The notes below the pieces were generated by a model, which made no database searches, had not been told where the DNA came from, and saw only the letters and a program-made list of their open reading frames with translations. Shown here piece after piece: positions 37,182-45,950 of a stretch of 64,000 bases of DNA. Position 1 is the first letter of the stretch. Every line of letters starts with the position of its first letter. The translations under genes were made by a program, and so were the position numbers. This stretch comes from Atopobium sp. oral taxon 416 (GTDB lineage Bacteria > Actinomycetota > Coriobacteriia > Coriobacteriales > Atopobiaceae), in NCBI RefSeq assembly GCF_018128285.1, contig NZ_CP072380.1, positions 1,674,001-1,738,000 on the forward strand, read 5' to 3'.

Positions 37182-37902
37182 CCACTTCCTTGGTCGGGTT
37201 CACGATCAGGATGCGGTGGCAGTAGGGGCAACGCGTGATGGGGGCTACCTTCTGGATATCCGCATAGTCGGAGGGCTGCAGTGAAACGCGGCAGATAGAG
37301 GGTCTGTTCCCGTGCAGGGTCTCGACCGCCAGGCCCTTGAAGTGCTCGTAGGCTTTCTCATACTCCTGCTGCATCTCTGGAGAAAGGTGCGTCAGTACCC
37401 GGGTGCGCTCCTCCACGAGATCCTTGGTCTTGCCTGTAATCTCTTGAGTGGCATCCGTGAAGGATTTCTTCAGAGTGATCTCTTCGGCTTCCAGACGCTC
37501 CACCAGCTCACCGGAGTTTTCCTCGGCATCCAGCAACTTCTCTAGGTTCTCTTGCAGCGGCTTGTGGGTAAAGGCCAGCTTCTCGCGGCGCTTTGCCAGA
37601 TTTGAGAGCTGCTCCTCAAGGACCTGGATCTGCCGGTGAGTGTGGCCGTTTTGGTTGGCCTCCTCTTTGAGTTCATCCTCACGTTTCTTCAAGCGCTGCT
37701 GCATATCCTCATTGTCCTTGAGCTCGAGCTCGGCGTCTTTGCGCTGTCCGGTGATTGAGATCCGATCCCGTTCGATTTTCTTTCGTGCCAATGGTATTGC
37801 CTCAAGACGCTTAACCTCGGGGCGCTTGTGCACCTCAGCCCTGAGGCGTATGAGGGAGAGGTCGATCTCTTGGAGACGCTGGAGCGCCTGTGCTTCGTTC
37901 AT
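37174..37902 (-). CDS. Coiled-coil protein with C-terminal zinc-ribbon domain (zf-RING_7 type)
   Basis: 242 residues. Residues 1-180 are nearly all charged helix and predict a long coiled coil (KRREKLAFTHKPLQENLEKL and similar). The C-terminal 60 residues resemble the CdsZ/zf-RING_7 family, with CPYCHRILI. The first pair of zinc ligands is reduced: ICRVSL has one Cys where relatives have Cys-x2-Cys, so the metal site may be altered. The role is unknown; the family is widespread beside housekeeping genes. It lies between the cysteine desulfurase (15 bp) and coaBC (8-nt overlap). Confidence 0.75.
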   Translation of the reverse strand: MNEAQALQRLQEIDLSLIRLRAEVHKRPEVKRLEAIPLARKKIERDRISITGQRKDAELELKDNEDMQQRLKKREDELKEEANQNGHTHRQIQVLEEQLSNLAKRREKLAFTHKPLQENLEKLLDAEENSGELVERLEAEEITLKKSFTDATQEITGKTKDLVEERTRVLTHLSPEMQQEYEKAYEHFKGLAVETLHGNRPSICRVSLQPSDYADIQKVAPITRCPYCHRILIVNPTKEVDE

Positions 37903-37917
37903 ATCTGTACGCGTCCT

Positions 37918-39087
37918 TTAACGTTTGTGCTCGGCGACGACCTTCAGGAGTGCGTCAGCAAACCTGTCCAGATCATCCTCGCTCACTCTGTAATCAAATG
38001 AGATACGCAGCGAACCCTGCGCATCGCTTCTCTTCACACCCATTGCCATCAGCACATGGCTGGGATCGAGTGACCCTGAGGAGCAGGCAGAGCCTGCAGA
38101 GATCTCAAAGCCTGCCTGATCCAATTGTAAGAGTAGGGTCTCTGAGTCGAGGGTCGGAACATAAACGCTCACAATACCCGGGAGCTTATGCCCATCGATT
38201 GTCGTGTTGGTCGTCGGGAAGACACCGGTCCCCGGGGCGCAGATTGTGTCGTAGAGCCTCTGTGCCGCGTGGGCGGTCTTCTCCTGCCGCTCCTTCAGGT
38301 GTGCCCTACAGGCCTTAAACGCTGCCGCAAAGGCAAGGGCACCCCGCACATCCTGGGTGCCAGGCCGTTTGCCCTGCTGCTGGCCTCCCCCAAAGGTCTG
38401 GGGGCGATAGGGACAGCGCATTCTCAACGCCAAGGCACCGATACTCACGGGCCCGCCGATCTTGTGCGCCGCCATACTCACCGCATCGACATGGTCCAGC
38501 TGTAGGGGCATGCGTCCAAAGGCAGCCACCGCATCGGTATGGAACCGCGCACCCGCCTTGTGGGCGATCTCAGCCAGCTCCTCGATCGGCTGCACGACAC
38601 CGGTCTCGTTGTTGGCGGTCATAACCGACACGAGGGCAGTTTTATTGCTGGCCAGAGCCTGTAGCGCTTCCGGCGTAATCACGCCCTCTCGGTTTGGCTG
38701 AACGATATCCACATCGAAGCCTTTATCCTTGAGGGAGGGCACCACATCGAGCACGGAGTCGTGCTCGATTGCGGAGACGATGATCTGTGTCCGGTTGCGC
38801 TGGCGCATCCGGACCGCCTGCGCGATCCCCTGTAACGCTAAGTTATTGGCTTCAGTCCCACCGGAGGTCAACACGATCTCTGCGGGGCGGAAGTGACCGC
38901 CCAGGCAGCGGGCGATATCACATCTGGCACCCTCGAGTGCCTGTGCCGCCTCTCTACCTAAGGTGTGCAGCGATTCAGGATTGGCCCCCGCATAGGGTGT
39001 TTTCTCATATGTGGCAATAGCCTCTGCAGCCTCTGGCGCCTGCGGTGCCGAGGCAGCGTAGTCCAAATATACAAATTTTTTTGCCAT
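37918..39087 (-). CDS. Cysteine desulfurase (NifS/IscS type)
   Basis: 389 residues. Class V PLP enzyme moving sulfur from cysteine to Fe-S or thionucleoside pathways. Motifs in order: YLDYAASAP, TSGGTEANNLAL (74-85), His109 (AIEHDS), NNETGVVQP, Asp185 (HTDAVAAF), PLP lysine Lys209 (AAHKIGGP), persulfide Cys335 (SAGSACSSGS). The active-site loop and overall wording are of the group I NifS/IscS class. No iscU or mnmA is adjacent. The ATG at 39087 is followed by the canonical N-terminus. Confidence 0.92.
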   Translation of the reverse strand: MAKKFVYLDYAASAPQAPEAAEAIATYEKTPYAGANPESLHTLGREAAQALEGARCDIARCLGGHFRPAEIVLTSGGTEANNLALQGIAQAVRMRQRNRTQIIVSAIEHDSVLDVVPSLKDKGFDVDIVQPNREGVITPEALQALASNKTALVSVMTANNETGVVQPIEELAEIAHKAGARFHTDAVAAFGRMPLQLDHVDAVSMAAHKIGGPVSIGALALRMRCPYRPQTFGGGQQQGKRPGTQDVRGALAFAAAFKACRAHLKERQEKTAHAAQRLYDTICAPGTGVFPTTNTTIDGHKLPGIVSVYVPTLDSETLLLQLDQAGFEISAGSACSSGSLDPSHVLMAMGVKRSDAQGSLRISFDYRVSEDDLDRFADALLKVVAEHKR

Positions 39088-39104
39088 ACAATTAGTGCAC
39101 TTTC

Positions 39105-39782
39105 TTATGCTTGTTCAGATAACCCCAAGCGCGCGGCATCCTTCAGCTGTCTGATCGCCTTAGCGCGGTCAGGGCACTTGAAGACTCCGGAGCCAGCGAC
39201 CAGAAGCCGTGCCCCTGCCCGGGCGACGGTTGCGGCGGTGTCGTTGTTGATGCCGCCATCGACCTCTATGGTCGGGTTCGCGTGGTGTTTGCGGCAGAGC
39301 TCCCGCACCGCTTTGATCTTGTCGGCGCTCGAAGGGAGGTAACTTTGTCCTCCAAATCCCGGGTCCACGGTCATAACAAGAATGACATCGGCACAGTCAA
39401 CGAGCGAATCGAGTTCATAGATTGACGTGCCAGGATTGAGCGCGACACCTGCCAAAGCCTGGGCCGTGTGGATCTGCTGAATGATGCGGTGGGCGTGGGT
39501 GGCAGCTTCCACATGGAAGGTCACAATGTTCGCACCGGCCTCGAGATAGGAAGCGACCGTCTCATCGGGGTTCTCGACCATCAGGTGGACATCGATGGGT
39601 ACGTCGGTCATCTTCTTGACGGCTTTGAGCACCGGATGCCCAAAGGAGAGTTGTGGGACAAACTCACCGTCCATCACGTCGAAGTGGACGTAGTCAGCAG
39701 TCTTGATAGAGTCGATCTCCTCACCCAGCTTTGCCATGTCTGCCGACAAGATGGAGGGTGCAATCCCGATATGATCCAACAT
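39105..39782 (-). CDS. rpe: Ribulose-phosphate 3-epimerase
   Basis: 225 residues, TIM barrel. Interconverts ribulose-5-phosphate and xylulose-5-phosphate. Motifs: IAPSILSADMAKLGEE, the metal ligand stretch VHFDVMDGEFVP, MVENPDETV, VMTVDPGFGGQSYLPSS and EVDGGINNDTA. I start at ATG 39782, where the family N-terminus begins and GAGAA stands before it; the longer frame to 39941 only reads into gpsA. It follows gpsA by 7 bp. Confidence 0.93.
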   Translation of the reverse strand: MLDHIGIAPSILSADMAKLGEEIDSIKTADYVHFDVMDGEFVPQLSFGHPVLKAVKKMTDVPIDVHLMVENPDETVASYLEAGANIVTFHVEAATHAHRIIQQIHTAQALAGVALNPGTSIYELDSLVDCADVILVMTVDPGFGGQSYLPSSADKIKAVRELCRKHHANPTIEVDGGINNDTAATVARAGARLLVAGSGVFKCPDRAKAIRQLKDAARLGLSEQA

Positions 39783-39789
39783 CGCTTCT

Positions 39790-40803
39790 CTATTCTCTTG
39801 TTCTGATTCCGTAGAACTCCACATGGGGGCTTCTCCCCAACAGGGTGTTGATCGCACCGTCAACTGAGGAGTGCTCATATAGGATAGCGTGAACGGCACT
39901 CGTAATAGGCGCCTCGATACCCTTTTCACAACACACATCATAGACCGAGCGGGCGGCGTGCGCCCCCTCGACGACCATGTGGGTCTTCTGCTCGTACTCC
40001 TTCAGGCCAATACCTGAGACGAGTGCCTGCCCGTAGCTGCGGTTGCGGGAATACCGTGAGGTACAGGTGGCGATGAGGTCACCCATACCAGCAAGGCCCA
40101 TGCAGGTCATTGCATCCCCACCCAAGGCAACAACGATACGGCTGATCTCTGCGAGCCCGCGGGTCATCAGGACGGCGATCGCATTGTCGCCGACGTCCAG
40201 TTTAGCAGCTGCACCGCAGGCGATTGCGATAATGTTCTTGACCGCCCCGCAGACCTCGACACCGGTCATATCCTGGGTGACATAGACCCTGAAGGTAGGG
40301 CTCAAGACCAACTGCTGCAACTTAGAGGCGAGCTCCATCGTCGGAGCCGCCACAACCGCTGCAGAGATTTTCCCCTGGCAGATCTCCTCGGCGTGGTTCG
40401 GACCGGAGAGACAAGCGATGCGCTCGGGGTTTCCGACGGCGTCTCCAACCACCTGGGTCATGAGGCAACCTGTGACATCTTCGATGCCCTTGGTGAGGAC
40501 CAGGATGGGGGTTGTCGCAGAGATATATGGTGCGAGCTCAGCTGAGACCTGCGCTAGATTGGGTGAGGGTACTACCAAGAAAACCGCCTCCGCGCCCTCA
40601 ATTGCCTCTTTGAGTGAGGTGGTCGCCTCGACGGTGTCTGCCATCCGATAATCCTTCAGATAGCGGGGGTTGTGGTGGGTTTCGTTGACCCCCTGGGCAA
40701 CCTCTCCAGAGTGCGCCCAAGCTCCGACACAATCCACATGGGGCGCTACGAGTCCGGTGACTGCAGTGCCCCATGATCCTAGGCCTATAACCGCTACCTT
40801 CAT
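39790..40803 (-). CDS. gpsA: Glycerol-3-phosphate dehydrogenase [NAD(P)+]
   Basis: 337 residues, usual length. Makes sn-glycerol-3-phosphate from dihydroxyacetone phosphate for phospholipids. N-terminal nucleotide motif VIGLGSWGTAV, FLVVPSPNL, LTKGIE, SGPNHAEEI, catalytic-lysine segment CGAVKNIIAIACG and LAGMGDLIATCTSRYSRN. The start overlaps the plsY stop by 4 nt, which matches its product being PlsY's substrate. Confidence 0.94.
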   Translation of the reverse strand: MKVAVIGLGSWGTAVTGLVAPHVDCVGAWAHSGEVAQGVNETHHNPRYLKDYRMADTVEATTSLKEAIEGAEAVFLVVPSPNLAQVSAELAPYISATTPILVLTKGIEDVTGCLMTQVVGDAVGNPERIACLSGPNHAEEICQGKISAAVVAAPTMELASKLQQLVLSPTFRVYVTQDMTGVEVCGAVKNIIAIACGAAAKLDVGDNAIAVLMTRGLAEISRIVVALGGDAMTCMGLAGMGDLIATCTSRYSRNRSYGQALVSGIGLKEYEQKTHMVVEGAHAARSVYDVCCEKGIEAPITSAVHAILYEHSSVDGAINTLLGRSPHVEFYGIRTRE

Positions 40804-41480
40804 GCGTTCTTATCCTTGTCGCCTGAGTGGTGGAACGAGAAATGCTTCTCCTGATGGTGGGCAAGCTTTTTGATGTTCTCCCGGTGCGCCCAGACAACGA
40901 TCAGGGTGATGATGATCAAGGGGTAGATCGTCGTGGGAGCATAACCGAAGATCGCCGCCCAGATCGGAAGCGAGATCGCGGTGGAGATAGAACCGACCGA
41001 AACATAGCGCGAAGGGACGGCACCCACCAAGAAGACGAGTAACAATCCCATTGCCACAGCAGGGATATAGCCCAACGCCGCACCGAAGCCAACCGCAATG
41101 CCTTTGCCGCCCTTGAATTTTAGATACGGGGAGAAGACGTGACCGATGATTGCAAACAGGAAAATGATCGAGGGCATCCATCCGAAATCCGCGGTTGGGG
41201 CCATGCGCTCAAAGTTCCCCATAAAGAGGACATTGGCAAAAACATGCGACCAAATCAGTGTGGAGAGAAATCCTTTCAGCGCATCGAGGAGCAGTGTCAA
41301 GCCGGCAGCTTTGGCACCGACTGAGCGGGCCACATTGGTAGTCCCGATGTTGCCAGAGCCGACGCGGCGGATATCGATATGGCCCTCTTTGGAGCCGACG
41401 ATCAACCCAAACGGGATGCCGCACACAAAGTAGGTAACCACGCAGCTAAGTAGGAGCCACAGAACCATCTTCCCTGTCAT
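40800..41480 (-). CDS. plsY: Acyl-phosphate:glycerol-3-phosphate acyltransferase
   Basis: 226 residues, polytopic membrane enzyme making 1-acyl-glycerol-3-phosphate. Three PlsY loops are visible: SGNIGTTNVAR (motif 1), FKGGKGIAVGFGA (motif 2) and AHRENIKKL (motif 3). About seven hydrophobic segments. The C-terminal tail is His/Lys-rich. It overlaps der (4 nt upstream) and gpsA (4 nt downstream). Confidence 0.93.
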   Translation of the reverse strand: MTGKMVLWLLLSCVVTYFVCGIPFGLIVGSKEGHIDIRRVGSGNIGTTNVARSVGAKAAGLTLLLDALKGFLSTLIWSHVFANVLFMGNFERMAPTADFGWMPSIIFLFAIIGHVFSPYLKFKGGKGIAVGFGAALGYIPAVAMGLLLVFLVGAVPSRYVSVGSISTAISLPIWAAIFGYAPTTIYPLIIITLIVVWAHRENIKKLAHHQEKHFSFHHSGDKDKNA

Positions 41481-42805
41481 AAACGCATATCCTTTCTCCG
41501 AAAACGCAGACGTATCGGCGTCCCCTTCAGATCGAACGCTCCCCTCAATCTGTTTTCAATGAAGCGCCGATAGTTATCGGAGACAAGTTCAGGCATGTTG
41601 CAGAAGATCGTGAACACTGGAGGCCGATGCCCGGTCTGGGTGATGTAATTGACCTTGAGCCGCTTATTCTTCTTTACGACAGTATAGCCGCTCTTGCGGA
41701 TCTCTATCATGGCCCGATTCAGATGGGCCGTTGAGATCGTGATGTCACGGGCACGGGCAGCCTTGTTTGCTAAGTCCAGCACCTTATCGACGCCGCGCCC
41801 CGTCTTTGCGGAGATGCGCAGGGTCTCTGCCCACTGGGCAAAAGAGAGCCGCTTCTGGACGCTTCGGGTCACTTCCTGACGTGCCTGGCTGTCACGGACG
41901 AGATCCCACTTGTTGAGCAGGATAACCATGCCACAACCACGGTCGATCGCCATCTCTGCGATCTTCTGATCCTGTTCAGTCACGCCGTCAACGGAGTCAA
42001 TCACCAGCAAGACCACGTCGGCGCGGTCCATCGCTTCAAGGCCACGGATCATCGAATAGTACTCGATGTCTTCATGCACGGTGTTCTTCTTGCGTATGCC
42101 GGCGGTATCGACCAAGCGGTAGAGCTGCCCATCGCGCTCAAAGACGGTGTCGATTGCATCACGGGTAGTGCCTGCCACATCGGAGACGATCGAGCGCCTC
42201 TTGCCCAGAAGATCGTTGGTCAGCGAGGACTTGCCCACATTCGGGCGGCCGACAACGGCGATGTTGAGGGTATCCACATCGTCCTCATCGTTTCCAGTCA
42301 TCTCTGCCGGCAACACTGCCACAATATCGTCCAACAGGTCCCCGGTACCATAGCCGTGATTTGCGGAGATCGCGCGGGCTTGTCCGACTCCGAGGGCGTC
42401 AAATTCCCACAGGTCGGGCTCACGGGCGGGATTGTCACATTTGTTGGCAACGAGGAAAATCGGTTTGGGGGATCTGCGCACGATGCGCGCAACTTCCTCG
42501 TCTTCTTCGGAAACGGAGCACGTAGCGTCAACAAGGAAGATGATAACCTGGGCCTCCTTGCATGCCGCTATGACCTGCTCACGGATTGAAGACGCAAAGA
42601 CGTTGCCACTCTTCTGTACCTCTACGCCGCCGGTGTCGATCAGCGTAAATTGACGGCCGTTCCAATCGCAGAAGTGATAGGAGCGATCGCGGGTTACACC
42701 GCGGGACTCGTGGACGATAGCATCTTTGGTTTGGCTGAGGCGATTTACGAGCGTTGACTTCCCAACATTCGGTCGGCCAACGATAGCAACCATGGGCAGT
42801 GGCAT
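41477..42805 (-). CDS. der: Ribosome-assembly GTPase Der (EngA)
   Basis: 442 residues with two tandem GTPase domains: G1 motifs GRPNVGKST (10-18) and GRPNVGKSS (about 187-195), G3 motifs DTGGV and DTAGI, G4 motifs NKCD and NKWD. The C-terminal KH-like domain follows, with HRPPVFTIFCN and RLRFRRKDMRL. Needed for 50S maturation. The ATG at 42805 follows a 30-bp gap after ispH. Confidence 0.95.
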   Translation of the reverse strand: MPLPMVAIVGRPNVGKSTLVNRLSQTKDAIVHESRGVTRDRSYHFCDWNGRQFTLIDTGGVEVQKSGNVFASSIREQVIAACKEAQVIIFLVDATCSVSEEDEEVARIVRRSPKPIFLVANKCDNPAREPDLWEFDALGVGQARAISANHGYGTGDLLDDIVAVLPAEMTGNDEDDVDTLNIAVVGRPNVGKSSLTNDLLGKRRSIVSDVAGTTRDAIDTVFERDGQLYRLVDTAGIRKKNTVHEDIEYYSMIRGLEAMDRADVVLLVIDSVDGVTEQDQKIAEMAIDRGCGMVILLNKWDLVRDSQARQEVTRSVQKRLSFAQWAETLRISAKTGRGVDKVLDLANKAARARDITISTAHLNRAMIEIRKSGYTVVKKNKRLKVNYITQTGHRPPVFTIFCNMPELVSDNYRRFIENRLRGAFDLKGTPIRLRFRRKDMRL

Positions 42806-42835
42806 AGCTAACTCCTTGCTGGCGAGACGATACGT

Positions 42836-43690
42836 TTACGGGGCAGTTACAGTTTCGATAGCATCGCAGACTGATTGAATCTGCTCTGGTGGTGTGGAGG
42901 CACCTGCGGTGATACCGATGCGATCCGCACCAGCAAACCAGGTCGATTGAAGCTCGCCTGCTTGCTCAATATGATACGTTTTGGGACAGAAATTCGCACA
43001 TATTTCTGCCAGATGGGTAGTATTTGCCGAGTTTCTGCCACCGATCACGATCATCACATCTGATTTCTTGGCAAGGTCGGCCGCAGCCTGTTGCCGCTTT
43101 GAGGTGGCTTCACAGATCGTATTGTAGATCCTCAGCTCTATACAGTGGCGCAAAAGCTCCGCAGTGACCTCAGTCAGCTTCTCGACGGTCTGGGTAGTTT
43201 GCACCACGACACCCACTTTGCGGCCCAACTCTCCTGAGTGGGCCAAGGCCTGCACGTCCTGCGCGCTGTTGACGACCTGAGCGCCCGAGGCATGGGCGAT
43301 TGTGCCTTCAACTTCAGCGTGTCCGCGCTCACCGACAACAAGCACCGTGTAGCCTCCATGGGAGAGCTGCCCCGCGATGTGATGCACTTTTGTGACATAG
43401 GGGCAGGTTGCATCAACGACCTTGACACCGGCCTCCTGGGCCTCTTTGAGCGTGTCGGGACCCACGCCGTGCGCGCGGATCACAAGGGTAGTGCCTTGAG
43501 GCTGCCTGGGATCGGTGGCGACCGAGACACCCTGACGGGCCAAGTCGTCGACGACCTGTGGGTTGTGGATCAGCGGTCCCAGCGTCGCAATCGGACCATC
43601 AGCGGCTGCCGCGGCTTTGCGTACCATCTTCAAGGCTCGCGCCACCCCGAAGCACATCCCTGCTTCCTGTGCAATGCTGATTGTCGCCAT
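42836..43690 (-). CDS. ispH: 4-hydroxy-3-methylbut-2-enyl diphosphate reductase
   Basis: 284 residues. Last enzyme of the MEP isoprenoid pathway. The three cluster ligands are Cys13 (GMCFGVARA), Cys96 (DATCPYVTKVH) and Cys193 (NTICEATSKRQ). Substrate residues His42, His74, His124 and Glu126 (GHAEVEG) and the SANTTHL loop are present. It is slightly shorter than many homologues (about 310) but complete. It lies 5 bp after cmk-plsC, a neighbourhood known from other Gram-positives. Confidence 0.94.
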   Translation of the reverse strand: MATISIAQEAGMCFGVARALKMVRKAAAAADGPIATLGPLIHNPQVVDDLARQGVSVATDPRQPQGTTLVIRAHGVGPDTLKEAQEAGVKVVDATCPYVTKVHHIAGQLSHGGYTVLVVGERGHAEVEGTIAHASGAQVVNSAQDVQALAHSGELGRKVGVVVQTTQTVEKLTEVTAELLRHCIELRIYNTICEATSKRQQAAADLAKKSDVMIVIGGRNSANTTHLAEICANFCPKTYHIEQAGELQSTWFAGADRIGITAGASTPPEQIQSVCDAIETVTAP

Positions 43691-43695
43691 ATCCC

Positions 43696-45285
43696 CTACA
43701 TCTTCCCCGGGTGCTCTTTCCTGAGCTCGGCACGGAGCTCATATACCTTGTCCATCGCCAATTTCTCCATTGCGTCGACTTGGTCATGCTTTTTTTCGAT
43801 GCCTAAATCCTCGAAGTGAATTTCGTCCCCTACCTTTAAAAATACCCTTCTTGGCCGTGGAAAATGCGTACCTTTCGGGGTTATATCGCGGGCACCGACG
43901 ATTGCGACCGGCTGTACCGTCGCATTGGCGAGCTGCGCCATCAGCGCAAACCCACCGTGGATCGTGACCGGTTGATCGTCGGATTTGATGCGGGTCCCTT
44001 CCGGAAAGACCAGGATCCAATCGCCTTTCTTTAAGGCGTCACGGGCATGGCGGATCGCTTTGAGGTCTGCAGTGCCACGGTGCACCGGGATGCAGCCATA
44101 GCGGGAGAAGGCCCAAGAGACGAATCTGTTCTTATCGAATTCACTCTTTGAGATCGGGTGGATACGGATCCCGTGGTGGTAGAGCAGCATCGAGAGGATG
44201 ACCGGGTCGAGCATTGACACGTGGTTCATCACCAGTACACGACCGGTAGAACCGGGCTTCCAGCCCTTCCAGAACTTCTCGGCCTGCTCCACCTTCCACG
44301 GAAACACGATCTTGGTGTAAAGCCAGGTCGCATTCTCAGAGATTGCTAAGAAGGCCCGGGAACCGAGCGGGAACTCTTTCATCCCATGATCGTAGTAATC
44401 CTTGATCTTGTAGTGGCCAAAGGACTTCATCGGCTCAAACGTGGACCTTGTGTCACGCTTCGCCCTCCTTATCGGAGCTGGTTTCGAAGAGGTCTCAGGC
44501 TTTTTCTCCGCTGAGGAGGGCTTCGAGGCCTGAGGCTTCGTATTCGATGAAGGCTGAGATACTGTTTCGGCTTCCCTCTCGGTTGCAGGCTTTGAAACTG
44601 TTTGAGCCTTTTTTACGAGCTCCTCAATCTGATCGACGACCTGTTCGACACTCAAGTCAGAGGAATCGATCGTGACAGCGCCCGGCGCCGGCTCCAGTTT
44701 GAAGGAGGCGCGGGAGGAATCCACTTTGTCTCTGCGCTCGATGTCTTTCAAGATCGCCTGCTCCTCATCAGGGTTGACCTGCGCGGTTTTGCCCGTCGCA
44801 GTATCCCCGCCGGCACGCTCGACTGCCCGGCGGTGGGCGCGAGCATCTGCGGTTGCAATCAGGAAGACTTTGACTTCCGCATCCGGAAAGACGACGGAGC
44901 CGATGTCGCGACCTTCAACGACAACGTTGCCCTCAGAGCCCAGTTTCCGCTGGAGGGCCACCATCTGATCGCGGATCGCCTGAATGCCAGAGACGACCGA
45001 GACATCCTTGTCGACCTGGGCGGTGTGGATCGCGTCGGAGACATCTTCTCCATCGAGAAAGACCTGAGTCTTATCGGTAAACGGTCCGAATGTGATCTGA
45101 ATATCCTTGACGCACTCTGTGAGTGCATCAAGATCGGAGAAGTCGATATGGTGGCGCTCACAGCGCAACGCACAGGCGCGATACATGGCGCCGGTATCCA
45201 GATAGGTGAAGCCGAGACGGCGCGCAAGGGCCTTCGCGACCGTCGACTTGCCCGAGCTTGCCGGCCCATCGATTGCAACCTTCAT
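43696..45285 (-). CDS. Cytidylate kinase / 1-acylglycerol-3-phosphate acyltransferase fusion (Cmk-PlsC)
   Basis: 529 residues in one uninterrupted frame. Residues 1-220 are CMP kinase: P-loop GPASSGKST (7-15), YLDTGAMYRA, VVEGRDIGSVVFPDA, and arginine-rich lid RRAVER/RRDKVDS. Residues 225-285 are a Ser/Pro/Lys/Thr linker that looks disordered. Residues 290-529 are a PlsC-type acyltransferase: catalytic His355-x4-Asp360 (NHVSMLDP), GCIPVHRG, and FPEGTR (427-432). It would both phosphorylate CMP/dCMP and acylate lysophosphatidic acid. In many Gram-positives cmk and plsC are separate neighbours, so this is probably a gene fusion. It overlaps the upstream phosphatase gene by 4 nt. Confidence 0.92.
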   Translation of the reverse strand: MKVAIDGPASSGKSTVAKALARRLGFTYLDTGAMYRACALRCERHHIDFSDLDALTECVKDIQITFGPFTDKTQVFLDGEDVSDAIHTAQVDKDVSVVSGIQAIRDQMVALQRKLGSEGNVVVEGRDIGSVVFPDAEVKVFLIATADARAHRRAVERAGGDTATGKTAQVNPDEEQAILKDIERRDKVDSSRASFKLEPAPGAVTIDSSDLSVEQVVDQIEELVKKAQTVSKPATEREAETVSQPSSNTKPQASKPSSAEKKPETSSKPAPIRRAKRDTRSTFEPMKSFGHYKIKDYYDHGMKEFPLGSRAFLAISENATWLYTKIVFPWKVEQAEKFWKGWKPGSTGRVLVMNHVSMLDPVILSMLLYHHGIRIHPISKSEFDKNRFVSWAFSRYGCIPVHRGTADLKAIRHARDALKKGDWILVFPEGTRIKSDDQPVTIHGGFALMAQLANATVQPVAIVGARDITPKGTHFPRPRRVFLKVGDEIHFEDLGIEKKHDQVDAMEKLAMDKVYELRAELRKEHPGKM

Positions 45286-45950
45286 TTTGCGTCTCCGTCC
45301 CAGTTGTCCAGATCTTTAACCACGTTCTCTTTCGTGCGGCGGATAACCTCTTCCGGTGTGAGGCCGAGCGCAGCTAAATAGTAGCGCTTGCCATCCCAGG
45401 AAAGCACAAACGAGCAGGCATTGGAAATTTGAATCCGCCAAAAGGTCTGGGCTGGGATCTTGTAGACGGCGCGCAGGATGCTTCTGGAGATACCGCCGTG
45501 GGTCACGAGGGCGGTACGTCCGCGATAGGACTTCATATCCTCCAGCAGGCTTTGGATTCGTGCTAAGGCGTGCTCGTAGCTCTCACCGCCGGGAGCGACA
45601 ATCGAGTGTCCGTTCTCATCCACAGGCCAGGGGAACTTCCAACCGTGCTTAGCGGCATCTTGGGCGGAGAGTCCTTCAGCGGCGCCGAAGTCCATCTCGA
45701 TCAGACGGTTTTCAACAGTGGCTTCAATGCCCAACCGTCTGCTAGCCTCAAAGGCCAAGGCAGTGCAGCGCTTCAATGGAGAACAGCGGATCCGGTCGGG
45801 CTTCCAGATCACAAGTGCCTCAATGGCACGCTTAGCCTGTTCTTCCCCCTTTTCGGAGAGACCGACATTGCGCCTCCCGGAAAGCGTCTGATTCACATTT
45901 GCCGTCGTCTGGGGATGGCGCATGACTAAGATGCGTTGCAAGTCCGCCAT
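45282..45950 (-). CDS. Histidine phosphatase (phosphoglycerate mutase-like) family protein
   Basis: 222 residues. The catalytic histidine motif appears as VMRHPQTTANV (the usual RHG/RHA has Pro here), followed by the second Arg region SGRRNVGLSEKGEEQA, the general acid segment EMDFGAAEGLSAQDA and the second histidine VTHGGISRSIL. It is like CobC/GpmB-type phosphatases of unknown substrate. It overlaps the pseudouridine synthase gene by 1 nt and cmk-plsC by 4 nt. Confidence 0.85.
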   Translation of the reverse strand: MADLQRILVMRHPQTTANVNQTLSGRRNVGLSEKGEEQAKRAIEALVIWKPDRIRCSPLKRCTALAFEASRRLGIEATVENRLIEMDFGAAEGLSAQDAAKHGWKFPWPVDENGHSIVAPGGESYEHALARIQSLLEDMKSYRGRTALVTHGGISRSILRAVYKIPAQTFWRIQISNACSFVLSWDGKRYYLAALGLTPEEVIRRTKENVVKDLDNWDGDAK

